Below the pieces are notes generated by a model that saw only the letters and a program-made list of their open reading frames with translations, was not told the DNA's origin and did no database searches. Positions 17,098 through 23,473 of a stretch of DNA of 57,275 nucleotides are shown here, piece after piece. This stretch comes from a virus. How positions within the stretch are numbered: position 1 is the first letter of the stretch; the number at the start of each line of letters is the position of its first letter. The position numbers were made by a program, and so were the translations under genes. The stretch covers positions 1-57,275 of the IMG/VR virus record IMGVR_UViG_3300029199_000004; one strand, 5' to 3'.

Positions 17098-17382
17098 TTG
17101 GTAAGAATTTGGTAAACGAAACGAGGGGGTGCGCTACAGGCTACGGATGACGGGGCTTCTAAGAATTAGCGCGACAATCCATCATGGGTGCAATACTAAA
17201 CCGCCGATCTACTGCAGGCCGCGTGGTTGCTGGTGTTGAGGCAGTTTTCATCAAATTGACATCGGTTGTATTTTAGTTGAATATCCCAACTTACCAGTGG
17301 AATCCTGTGCATTTCTGATTCTGCTTGGTAAAATTTACCGAGGTGGTGGAAATTTTTACCAATTAGGGACGAGGGTTACCAA
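17098..17382. other. integrase upstream region with TTGGTAA repeats, candidate attP or arm sites
   Basis: TTGGTAA or its complement occurs near-exactly six times upstream of the integrase: 17098, 17109, 17291 (TTACCAG, one mismatch), 17325, 17356 and 17376. Two form the perfect palindrome GGTAAAATTTACC (17327-17339). Clustered short repeats of both orientations beside an integrase resemble arm-type integrase or excisionase binding sites, or an integrase autoregulatory operator. A half operator (TAGTTGAAT, 17274-17282) is also present. The core attachment sequence cannot be identified without a host junction. There is no gene from 16983 to 17383. Confidence 0.45.
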
Positions 17383-17383
17383 C

Positions 17384-18538
17384 ATGGCCACGATCAGAAC
17401 GCGCAAGAACCGGGATGGGAAGGTGATGTACACCGCCCAAATTCGGATCAACAAGGACGGGGTGCAAGTCTATCAGGAGAGCCAGAGCTTCGAGCGAAAG
17501 AAGGCCGCCGAGGTCTGGGCGAAGCGCCGCGAGACGGAGCTGAATGCTCCTGGTGCGATCGAGCGGATGAAGACTTCGACCACGACGCTCTCGGACATCA
17601 TCGAGCAGTATCTGGAGGAAGTTGGTAAAGCCAGGCCGCTCGGTAAAACGAAGGAAGCGACGCTGCGCTGGATCGGCCGGAGCTACCTCGGTCAGCTCAC
17701 TGACGTGGAGATCACCAGTCAGGCGCTCGTTGACTACGCCCTTTGGCGGATGGAGGAGGAGGGTGGCGCCGTGAAGCCGCAGACGGCGGGTAATGACCTG
17801 GCCCACCTCGGTTCCGTCCTGTCACTCGCTAATGCCGCCTGGGGCTACGAGATCGACCCCACCGTGATGATGCGCGCCAGGATGGTGCTGAAGGGGCTCG
17901 GTTACAAGATGAAGAGTCGGGAGCGCGATCGCCGGCCGGAGCTGGACGAGCTTGACCGGTTGATGACGATGTTCTGCCGCAGCCATGCTTCCCGGCCCAG
18001 CTCTATGCCCATGGCGAAGATCGTAGCTTTCGCGCTGTTCAGCACTCGCCGGCAGGAGGAGATCGTCCGCATCCGGTGGTCCGATCTGGACGAGAAGCGC
18101 CAGGCCGTGCTGGTGCGTGACATGAAGAACCCTGGTGACAAGTGGGGCAACAACGTGTGGTGCCACCTTCCGGACGAGGCGTGGGCAATCATCCATAGCA
18201 TGCCGCGGGTCTACGATGAGATTTTCCCCTACACGGTCGACGCCATTCAGGGGGCTTGGATTCGCGGGTGCAAGATGGCGCTGATTGAGGACCTGAACTT
18301 TCACGATCTTCGCCATGAGGGCGTGAGCCGACTGTTCGAGATGGACTGGGATATCCCGCGCGTTGCGTCGGTGTCCGGTCACCGCAACTGGAACTCGATG
18401 CGGCGCTACACCCACTTGCACGGACGGGGTGATAAGTACGCGGGCTGGCAATGGCTGCCGAAGGTGTTGGAGGCGAAAGCGGTGTTCGGCGAGTGGGTGG
18501 ACCGCAAGAAGAGGTCAGCGAAGGCGGCGGCCGTTTAG
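17384..18538 (+). CDS. int: tyrosine integrase
   Basis: This 384-residue site-specific recombinase integrates and excises the prophage. The start at ATG 17384 follows GAGGG and matches a typical integrase N-terminus (MATIRTRKNRDGKVMYTAQI), a small arm-binding domain. A SAM-like core-binding domain spans about residues 65-170. The catalytic domain shows the box I arginine (STRRQEEIVRIRW), the Lys region (MKNPGDKWGNN), HDLRHEG (His and second Arg), GHRNWNS and the nucleophile in MRRYTHL. All expected catalytic residues appear present. Its 3' end overlaps the convergent prtN-like gene by 24 bases. It shows the phage is temperate. Confidence 0.95.
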   Translation: MATIRTRKNRDGKVMYTAQIRINKDGVQVYQESQSFERKKAAEVWAKRRETELNAPGAIERMKTSTTTLSDIIEQYLEEVGKARPLGKTKEATLRWIGRSYLGQLTDVEITSQALVDYALWRMEEEGGAVKPQTAGNDLAHLGSVLSLANAAWGYEIDPTVMMRARMVLKGLGYKMKSRERDRRPELDELDRLMTMFCRSHASRPSSMPMAKIVAFALFSTRRQEEIVRIRWSDLDEKRQAVLVRDMKNPGDKWGNNVWCHLPDEAWAIIHSMPRVYDEIFPYTVDAIQGAWIRGCKMALIEDLNFHDLRHEGVSRLFEMDWDIPRVASVSGHRNWNSMRRYTHLHGRGDKYAGWQWLPKVLEAKAVFGEWVDRKKRSAKAAAV

Positions 18539-18790
18539 CTGGGCCTCTTCCTTCACCGCCGCCGCGTGACGCTCGTCGATGTACTTGGCCAGGTCGGTGA
18601 GGAAGATTCCCTTGGCACTCTTCTGCGTGCCGGCTTCCATCCGGGTGATCGGAATCTGGATGGTGCCGGCGTTCGCCTTGCGCTGGAACTGGTCGACGGT
18701 GAGGTGACGGAAGTAATCCTCGCACACTCGGTCGAGCGGGATGACGGCGAGTCCGTTGTACTGAGCCATCAGCAGAAACAGCGTGTTCAT
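18515..18790 (-). CDS. PrtN-like pyocin activator family protein
   Basis: The 91-residue protein matches the Pseudomonas PrtN family over its whole length: MNTLFLLMAQYNGLAVIPLD, VCEDYFRHLTVDQFQRKA, PITRME and LTDLAKYIDERHAAAVKE. PrtN activates pyocin genes during the SOS response by binding P-boxes; phage copies may control late genes or interfere with host pyocins. It is transcribed from a promoter at 18829-18858 whose spacer is filled by an operator, so it should be silent in the lysogen. The ribosome site is weak. The family call is firm; the role in this phage is inference. Confidence 0.88.
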   Translation of the reverse strand: MNTLFLLMAQYNGLAVIPLDRVCEDYFRHLTVDQFQRKANAGTIQIPITRMEAGTQKSAKGIFLTDLAKYIDERHAAAVKEEAQLNGRRLR

Positions 18791-18828
18791 TACGGCTTGA
18801 ACCCCAAGTACGAAATTGCAGTTGGCGC

Positions 18829-18858
18829 AGTATATTCAACCATCAGTTGAATTGGCAA
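18829..18858 (-). promoter_or_regulatory. prtN-like gene promoter filled by a perfect operator
   Basis: On the minus strand TTGCCA (18853-18858) and TATACT (18829-18834) are separated by 18 bases. Within that spacer lies the perfect palindrome TTCAAC-CATCA-GTTGAA (18835-18851). This is the cleanest promoter and operator composite in the window. Confidence 0.8.
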
Positions 18859-18864
18859 CCACGC

Positions 18865-19092
18865 TTAGCCTGGAATCCCCTTGTTCGGTGGCAGCTCACC
18901 CTTGATACGACGGGCGCTATAGTCGATCTGGAACCAGCCTCCGCAGCGGCAGGTGTACTGTTCCCCTTGGACATCCTCAAGGTCGTCGCCGTCGATGCCG
19001 ATGATGTCCTGGCAGTGTGGGCAGCGGCAGATCAGGCTTCGGTCGGTGTCGCGGGCGACGTGGTGTACGTCGTAGATGTATTCGTCAGCCAT
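18865..19092 (-). CDS. zinc-ribbon protein, unknown
   Basis: A 75-residue protein starting at ATG 19092 with AGGAG upstream. It has CRCPHCQDIIG (near residue 22) and YTCRCGGWFQID (near residue 47), a four-cysteine zinc ribbon with an acidic linker. It overlaps the following upstream gene by eight bases, suggesting coupled translation. Function unknown. Confidence 0.55.
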   Translation of the reverse strand: MADEYIYDVHHVARDTDRSLICRCPHCQDIIGIDGDDLEDVQGEQYTCRCGGWFQIDYSARRIKGELPPNKGIPG

Positions 19093-20023
19093 TGGTGGGC
19101 TCCTGGCAATGTAGGGGACCGGCGTCAGGCTCGTAGCCTTCACCGATCACGTCGAGGTTTTCGCAGTGGCGGATGGTTGAATATCCATCACCGACCAGAT
19201 CACCGCCGCACGTCTGACAGACGCCGCCGTTGTCAGGTCCGTTCAGACTTTCGCCGTAGGCTGCCATCGCTTGCTGGGCGGCCTGCAGCGTTGGCTCGGC
19301 GCCACCCGGCAGTGCAGCCTCGTCGTACCAGACGAACACACCCTCAGCGAACTGGTCGATGTGAGGCGCGACGCGATTGGGGTACGGCTGCGCGATGGGG
19401 GCGGCGTACAAGTTGTGCTTACCTGAATCGAGCAGCTCAATCCCGTGGAACTCATACGGCCCTTCGTGCCGATCTTTCACCTCGACCCACGCCACCGGCC
19501 GCTGCTCGGTCTGCGCGATGGGGGCGGCGTAGAGTGGTCTATGAGGCCACCAATCAAGACCTTTACCGTTTGTCCAGGTCGAATAGCCGACAATTTCACC
19601 GGAATCATTGACGGTAGGCTTTTTGTGTTGCCATTCCACCGGCCGCTGCTCGGTCTGCGCGGGGCGTGCGATGCGTTCCAGTGTGTACATCACCGCCGCC
19701 TCTGCGGCGTGCTGGTAGGTGGCGCCAGGCAAGAGGCAGCATTCCCTATACACACGGCGGACGATGTTCTCGATCTGCTCCCAGGAGAGCATCTGCTCGG
19801 GACTTTGCTCATCCTGCGCCGGGGCTGGCTCGGCAGTCAGGCGCTCATAGGCGCTCGGTCCCATCTCCACAACCGCGGTCTTGGTGAATTCCCGCTCAGC
19901 GATATGCTCGATCACGCTGCGGGCCTGGCTCTCGGTGTCGTACCAGTCGATTCCCAGAATCGCCCGGGACAGTTCGTGGCGGCGGCCGGCTTGCGCGTTG
20001 ATCCGGTTTCGGATGTCGTCCAT
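19085..20023 (-). CDS. mosaic phage protein with LYAAP repeats
   Basis: This 312-residue product starts at ATG 20023 behind ACGAGGAATTGAG. It has an N-terminal helical part, then recurring segments PAQTEQRPVEW, LYAAPIAQTEQRPVAW and LYAAPIAQPYP, a motif shared with many short phage proteins of the DUF551 type. A CxxC near the end (VCQTCGGD) may bind metal with a later Cys. The repeats look like accreted modules. It reads leftward from the LexA-box region, so it may share SOS control with the divergent gene at 20082. Function unknown. Confidence 0.55.
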   Translation of the reverse strand: MDDIRNRINAQAGRRHELSRAILGIDWYDTESQARSVIEHIAEREFTKTAVVEMGPSAYERLTAEPAPAQDEQSPEQMLSWEQIENIVRRVYRECCLLPGATYQHAAEAAVMYTLERIARPAQTEQRPVEWQHKKPTVNDSGEIVGYSTWTNGKGLDWWPHRPLYAAPIAQTEQRPVAWVEVKDRHEGPYEFHGIELLDSGKHNLYAAPIAQPYPNRVAPHIDQFAEGVFVWYDEAALPGGAEPTLQAAQQAMAAYGESLNGPDNGGVCQTCGGDLVGDGYSTIRHCENLDVIGEGYEPDAGPLHCQEPTNG

Positions 20024-20051
20024 CTCAATTCCTCGTAGAAGTGTGCGAAAA

Positions 20052-20071
20052 TACTGGTTGTCCATACAGTA
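20052..20071. promoter_or_regulatory. LexA (SOS) box
   Basis: TACTG-N10-CAGTA matches the LexA operator: the CTG and CAG triplets are exactly ten bases apart and the flanks extend the symmetry to ATACTG / CAGTAT. It lies between two divergent genes, 11 bases before the plus-strand gene and 29 bases before the minus-strand gene. In phage 186 a LexA box controls an antirepressor, so this site may couple DNA damage to induction. Confidence 0.8.
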
Positions 20072-20081
20072 TGGTGATGCC

Positions 20082-20333
20082 ATGCACCATGAAAACTTGC
20101 CGCCGTTCAGGCCGGTCAGTCAGGAAGAGTTGCGCCGGTTCTGGGTGGAGAACCCGACCGGCCCGGTGCGCCGGCTGACGCTTGAGGTCGAGCGCTACCG
20201 CCGCCTGATTGCGGAGATTGATCAGATGTCCCGAACGATCCACCAGGCGTGGCGAGATAGCGTCGGCGGGGACCTGGTCGCGCTGCACAGGCTGAAGGTG
20301 CTGCTGATGTCTGAACGGGACCGCTCGGGCTAG
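20082..20333 (+). CDS. small helical protein under LexA control, candidate antirepressor
   Basis: This 83-residue protein starts at ATG 20082, eleven bases after a near-ideal LexA box. It is one of the few plus-strand genes in a minus-strand region. The sequence suggests an amphipathic helical bundle: FRPVSQEELRRFWVENPTG, then VRRLTLEVERYRRLIAEIDQ and LVALHRLKVLLMSERDRSG. No DNA-binding or enzymatic motif is evident. Small SOS-controlled genes in temperate phages are often antirepressors (Tum in 186) or induction regulators. That role is a hypothesis from regulation and context. Confidence 0.6.
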   Translation: MHHENLPPFRPVSQEELRRFWVENPTGPVRRLTLEVERYRRLIAEIDQMSRTIHQAWRDSVGGDLVALHRLKVLLMSERDRSG

Positions 20334-20341
20334 CGCTGCGC

Positions 20342-20881
20342 TCACGGGCGATCACCGCCTGAGCCTTGCAAAAATGCGTGATTGGCGTGTTCGCCATGTA
20401 GAACTTCACGGGCAGCCACAATCGCGGCCCTTGCATCATCTAGATCGTCGAAAAGGCCAATGTAGTAAGCCTTTAGGTCAACCTCTATCTGCGCTTGCCA
20501 CTTTCCACACGCCTTGTTCCAAGTGACACCCTTTACGCCAGAGGTGTTGTTCCTCTGTCTGCGCCGGTTCCTATTATTCCCAGCGGATGTCACCAACCTC
20601 AGATTCTTTGGCAGGTTATTCAGCTGGTCACCGTCAATATGGTCGACCTGCATGCCTTGCGGGATGGGGCCGTTGCGCATAATCCACAAGACGCGGTGCA
20701 CGTTGATCCCCCTACCGTTTACCGTGACCGTCAGATATCCGCGTCCGTCCCGGCAGCTCACCTCATGTCCGATACGGACACCCTTTTTCCTCACTTTCCA
20801 GCGAACGGTATTCCCAACGTCCTGGAACGCGGTCAGTAGCTCTGCTTGGCTAGGTTCAGGATTTCTTTTCGAGCTGCTCAT
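20342..20881 (-). CDS. HNH endonuclease with AP2-like domain (copy 1)
   Basis: The 179-residue protein has an HNH_3-type nuclease core (INVHRVLWIMRNG, VDHIDGDQLNNLPKNLRLVT) followed by an AP2-like DNA-binding domain (NTSGVKGVTWNKACGKWQAQ, then GLFDDLDDARAAI). Free-standing enzymes of this type act as homing endonucleases or nicking enzymes and spread their own genes between phages. It is clearly paralogous to the product of 39384-39902. Codon use is less G+C-rich than its neighbours, suggesting acquisition. Confidence 0.88.
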   Translation of the reverse strand: MSSSKRNPEPSQAELLTAFQDVGNTVRWKVRKKGVRIGHEVSCRDGRGYLTVTVNGRGINVHRVLWIMRNGPIPQGMQVDHIDGDQLNNLPKNLRLVTSAGNNRNRRRQRNNTSGVKGVTWNKACGKWQAQIEVDLKAYYIGLFDDLDDARAAIVAAREVLHGEHANHAFLQGSGGDRP

Positions 20882-20894
20882 GTCAGTTGGCCAC

Positions 20895-21338
20895 CTACGG
20901 ATACGTCCAAGGGAAGCGACCTTCGAGCTCGCGGCCGTCGTTCAACCGGTAGACCATTGCCCGGTCGCGGCTGGCGATGAAGCTGGCGCGCTCGGCCTGC
21001 AGTAGCTCGCCGTCCACCTGGATCAGCAGCGGGCAGTCGACCGGAGGAAGCTGATCAGCTGGGTTGAGGTGCACCGGCTCGGCGACGACCAGGCAGTTGT
21101 CCGGATCGGCCAGCTCCAGCAGCACGGCGTTCAGCTCCTTGATCCTTTCCTCTGCAGCGATCAGCTTCTCCAGCAGCAAAAGCTCCTTCTCGACGAAGGT
21201 GTCGCGCTGGCGCTCCTGCGTGGCGATCTTGGCGTTCAGCGCCTCGATGTGTTCGGCCGAGGCCATCAGCAGCTCGCGCCACTTGACCAGCTGTTGACCC
21301 GTGATCGAGTCGGGCATGTTCTTCGGTTTGGTCTTCAC
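20895..21338 (-). CDS. coiled-coil protein, unknown
   Basis: This 147-residue protein starts at GTG 21338 behind AGGGGAACATC; ATG 21317 is an alternative. Residues 12-70 form a strong coiled coil (LMASAEHIEALNAKIATQER, LLLEKLIAAEERIKELNAVL). The C-terminal half looks like a small beta domain (LIQVDGELLQAERA, MVYRLNDGRELEGRFPW). Such proteins are often found in phage early operons without known function. Confidence 0.55.
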   Translation of the reverse strand: MKTKPKNMPDSITGQQLVKWRELLMASAEHIEALNAKIATQERQRDTFVEKELLLLEKLIAAEERIKELNAVLLELADPDNCLVVAEPVHLNPADQLPPVDCPLLIQVDGELLQAERASFIASRDRAMVYRLNDGRELEGRFPWTYP

Positions 21339-21352
21339 GATGTTCCCCTGGC

Positions 21353-21454
21353 TCAAACGAACGAAAGGGCCAGCCAGATCAGCAGGAGGAGCAGCCCGGA
21401 AACCACCAGGTCGGTACGGGTCGGTACCGTTTCTTTCTGCTCGTGCTTGCTCAT
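21353..21454 (-). CDS. 33-residue single-pass membrane protein
   Basis: A very small gene starting at ATG 21454 with AGAGGG nine bases upstream. It encodes a polar start (MSKHEQKETVPTRTD) and one transmembrane helix (LVVSGLLLLLIWLALSFV). It is the first gene downstream of the promoter at 21486-21515. It could be an exclusion or membrane-modulating peptide. Function unknown. Confidence 0.5.
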   Translation of the reverse strand: MSKHEQKETVPTRTDLVVSGLLLLLIWLALSFV

Positions 21455-21485
21455 CTGACTGGCCCTCTGATGTTGGTGTGCCAGT

Positions 21486-21515
21486 AGTATATTCAACCAA
21501 TAGTTGAAATGTCTA
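21486..21515 (-). promoter_or_regulatory. leftward promoter filled by a perfect operator
   Basis: On the minus strand TAGACA (21510-21515) and TATACT (21486-21491) are 18 bases apart, with TTCAAC-CAATA-GTTGAA (21492-21508) filling the spacer. The geometry is identical to that of the prtN-like gene promoter. It drives the genes from 21454 leftward. Confidence 0.8.
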
Positions 21516-21719
21516 GTGTGGCTGCGCCTCCGGACGCTCAATCAGTTTGAGGTTGGCCGGGCCGTAGATGTGCAGGAAGCTGCCACCACCTGCAGCCTGG
21601 TGCTCGACCACCATTCGGGTCTCGCCGTTGGCCTTGGTGAAGACGCTGCGGACCTCGCCGCCGATGTGGTAGTCGCCGGTAACCTTCATCACGAGGTCGC
21701 CAATTTGGAACTCGGGCAT
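21513..21719 (-). CDS. small SH3-like phage protein
   Basis: A 68-residue protein starting at ATG 21719 with GGAGAGAAGCG upstream. The pattern FQIGDLVMKVTGDYHIGGEV and MVVEHQAAGGGSFLHIYGPANLKLIE resembles small KOW/SH3-like barrels encoded in many phages (often annotated as conserved hypothetical with a GD-x-V motif). Its end lies at the promoter that drives the next transcription unit. Function unknown. Confidence 0.55.
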   Translation of the reverse strand: MPEFQIGDLVMKVTGDYHIGGEVRSVFTKANGETRMVVEHQAAGGGSFLHIYGPANLKLIERPEAQPH

Positions 21720-21732
21720 CGCTTCTCTCCAG

Positions 21733-22080
21733 TCAGTTGTCGCCAGGTCGAATTCGCCAGGTCGAATTCGCCCGGGCAGTCGTTATGGTCCAGCCGCCCT
21801 GTAGCGTGACCTTCCGGCGGCGGCTCTCCGGGATGCGCTCAATGCGGGTCACCTTGGTCTTCACCACCAGGGTGTCCCGGCGAACGCGCACGAGGCTCGG
21901 GTGGGCCTTCTCCAGCTTCACGAGCGACGTGCTGAGGGTATGGACGGTGCCATCGATCATCAGGGCGTCCACGTACTTCAGAGTCGCCATGTACGCGGCT
22001 ACCTTGCTGGTGTCGACGGGGATACGCCGGCCCAGCTTCATCTCGTAGGGGTGTGCAGCACACTCATCTCGATGCTTCAT
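21733..22080 (-). CDS. LytTR-like DNA-binding domain protein
   Basis: The 115-residue product starts at ATG 22080 with GAGGG upstream. Residues 30-100 follow the LytTR pattern: VDALMIDGTVHTLSTSLVKL, a loop, then HPSLVRVRRDTLVVKTKVTR and IERI, ending with a strand. LytTR domains bind direct repeats in promoters. Here the domain stands alone without a receiver domain, as in some phage regulators. The 3' end contains a 14-bp tandem duplication. The fold assignment is by pattern only. Confidence 0.55.
   Translation of the reverse strand: MKHRDECAAHPYEMKLGRRIPVDTSKVAAYMATLKYVDALMIDGTVHTLSTSLVKLEKAHPSLVRVRRDTLVVKTKVTRIERIPESRRRKVTLQGGWTITTARANSTWRIRPGDN
21743..21770. repeat. 14-bp tandem duplication
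   Basis: CCAGGTCGAATTCG occurs twice in direct succession near the 3' end of the LytTR-like gene. As 14 is not a multiple of three, the second copy shifts the frame and may have changed the C-terminus of the protein recently. Confidence 0.6.
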
Positions 22081-22292
22081 GGGGTGACCCTCGAAAGGGC
22101 ACAGCGGTCGAATGTGCGTTGATAGCTCCGCAGATCGGAGCCGACGCCGTGTCGAACTTGAGGGGAAGGGCAGTTGTGCGGCACGGCGGCCGGCTGGATC
22201 GGTCCCGCGACCACGGGCGCCAGCAGCGCCCAGGTCAGGAACAGCGTGCAGAAGGCCGCGGTGTCGCCAGCAGCGCGCTGAGCGGGAGTCAT
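22077..22292 (-). CDS. small membrane-anchored protein, unknown
   Basis: A 71-residue product whose ATG overlaps the stop of the MazG-like gene. It has a hydrophobic segment at about residues 10-32 (TAAFCTLFLTWALLAPVVAG) and a polar, basic tail with two Cys. The start is supported by coupling to the upstream gene and its end by overlap with the next. Function unknown. Confidence 0.45.
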   Translation of the reverse strand: MTPAQRAAGDTAAFCTLFLTWALLAPVVAGPIQPAAVPHNCPSPQVRHGVGSDLRSYQRTFDRCALSRVTP

Positions 22293-22759
22293 CAGAAGCG
22301 CTTCCCGTTGGCTTGGGCGCGGTTCTCCAGCTTGTGATCGGCACGCTGCTGGTTGTATGCCAGCTTCTCGACCATTGCTCCTGCCAGGTCCAGGTTGCGG
22401 GCGCCGGCATAGTCGAAAATGCGGATCAGCGTGTCGGCCAGCTCGACCTCAACCGCCTTGCGGTGCGGGAGCTTGTCGTCCATCAGGTCCTTCCGCAGGC
22501 CCTCCAGCGCTTCAGACAGCTCGCTGTGCATCAGGGCAATCAGCTCCCCGTCGTTGCGCGGGGTCGGCTCGCCGGTCAGCGGGTCGTTCCACCAGCCGGA
22601 TGCCTTGGCGAGGAAGTGGCACAGCTGCTGTGCGTCGTGGATTCCGACCGAGGCGCTACCAACGGTGGATGCTTCGACCTGGTCGCACTCGGGGTCGAGC
22701 TTGGCTAGCAAGTGGTCCAGGAGGTCTTCGGCTTGTTGGGTGTTCAGGTTAGTGCTCAT
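22292..22759 (-). CDS. MazG-like nucleotide pyrophosphohydrolase
   Basis: This 155-residue protein has the all-alpha NTP pyrophosphatase signature: MHSELSEALEGLRKDLMDD (ExxE metal ligands) followed by VEVELADTLIRIFDYAG (ExxxD). Enzymes of this group hydrolyse noncanonical or signalling nucleotides; phage MazG is proposed to alter host nucleotide pools or ppGpp. The N-terminal 60 residues are a helical extension. The start ATG is placed 10 bases after an operator-like palindrome. Substrate unknown. Confidence 0.8.
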   Translation of the reverse strand: MSTNLNTQQAEDLLDHLLAKLDPECDQVEASTVGSASVGIHDAQQLCHFLAKASGWWNDPLTGEPTPRNDGELIALMHSELSEALEGLRKDLMDDKLPHRKAVEVELADTLIRIFDYAGARNLDLAGAMVEKLAYNQQRADHKLENRAQANGKRF

Positions 22760-22768
22760 GGTGGAAAT

Positions 22769-22785
22769 CTCAGCTATTGGTTGAA
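22769..22785. promoter_or_regulatory. operator-like palindrome
   Basis: Read on the minus strand this is TTCAAC-CAATA-GCTGAG, two mismatches from the consensus. It sits between two leftward genes, overlaps the stop of the upstream gene and lies 10 bases before the MazG-like start codon, leaving no room for a normal promoter. It may act as a roadblock (stoperator-like) site. Confidence 0.55.
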
Positions 22786-23204
22786 ATTGAGGGCGAGCGG
22801 AAACCGCGACCCTCGTAGTCGCGGGTGATGATTTCAGCCAGTACGCCGCGCATCTCTGCCGCGTAATGCCGCTGCCCGGTCTGCAGCCAGAGACCGAGCC
22901 CGATGACCACTGCCGTCTCCATCAGCGGCAGCCTGTTCGCCCGGCAATACTCCTCCGGCGAGATCGGCCAGTCGGTAACCAGGTGCTCCGCGGTGGCCAG
23001 CACCTCGCGCAGCTCGATGAAGTGGATGGCCTTCTCCAGATCGACCCGGCCGTTCTTCTCTCGGTGACGAGTGGCGTACTTCAGGATCGAATGGGCGCAG
23101 GCATCCAGCTTGTTGGTCATGCTGAACTGCACCGGCTGGATTGGAAGGCGGGAGTAGTAGCTACCCTCAGCCTGGGTCGTCAGTGGATTGGGCTTGGTGG
23201 TCAC
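22770..23204 (-). CDS. DUF3310 family protein
   Basis: A 144-residue protein containing the DUF3310 pattern YSRLPIQPVQFSM, then LDACAHSILKYATRHREKNG and VDLEKAIHFIELREV. The family is common in phages of many hosts, usually among nucleotide metabolism or replication genes, and is sometimes called a nucleotide kinase without proof. The final codons, encoding SISTNS, coincide with an operator. Start chosen at ATG 23204; the ATG at SMTNKLD would be too short for the domain. Confidence 0.75.
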   Translation of the reverse strand: MTTKPNPLTTQAEGSYYSRLPIQPVQFSMTNKLDACAHSILKYATRHREKNGRVDLEKAIHFIELREVLATAEHLVTDWPISPEEYCRANRLPLMETAVVIGLGLWLQTGQRHYAAEMRGVLAEIITRDYEGRGFRSPSISTNS

Positions 23205-23209
23205 TTCGC

Positions 23210-23473
23210 TCAGGCCCCCACTGCCAGAATCGGGGCTTCAGCATTGGCGGACTTCAGGTCTGCCAGCATGCGCTCCAGGGCGGCACTGGCTTCCTTGCTG
23301 TCCACGTTCAGGGTCAGCTGGGTGATCCCCATGCCGGGGGCCACGGGCTGCTGCAGGCGGTGAATGATCTCGCTGTTCATCGAGCGGTGGTTGGCCCGCG
23401 CGGTTTCCTTGATCTCATCGTGAAGAGCATGCGGCAGGCGCGCCACGAATTTGGTGATGTTCATGCGGCTCAT
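23210..23473 (-). CDS. Arc-like ribbon-helix-helix DNA-binding protein
   Basis: The 87-residue product starts at ATG 23473, overlapping the RdgC stop (ATGA). Residues 4-45 match Arc/MetJ proteins: NITKFVARLPHALHDEIKET (strand and helix A) then NHRSMNSEIIHRLQQ (helix B). These act as dimeric repressors. The rest is a helical tail that may set oligomer state. It is probably an autoregulator or modulator of the rdgC operon. Confidence 0.8.
   Translation of the reverse strand: MSRMNITKFVARLPHALHDEIKETARANHRSMNSEIIHRLQQPVAPGMGITQLTLNVDSKEASAALERMLADLKSANAEAPILAVGA

Noticed and set aside
18847-19611. Plus-strand open frame of 254 codons opposite the zinc-ribbon and LYAAP genes
   Set aside because: The product is Arg-rich and low-complexity; the minus-strand genes have ribosome sites, overlaps and motifs.
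21839-22410. Extended N-terminus for the LytTR-like protein up to 22410
   Set aside because: The extension overlaps the MazG-like gene, is Arg/Ser-rich low-complexity, and ATG 22080 has a good ribosome site.
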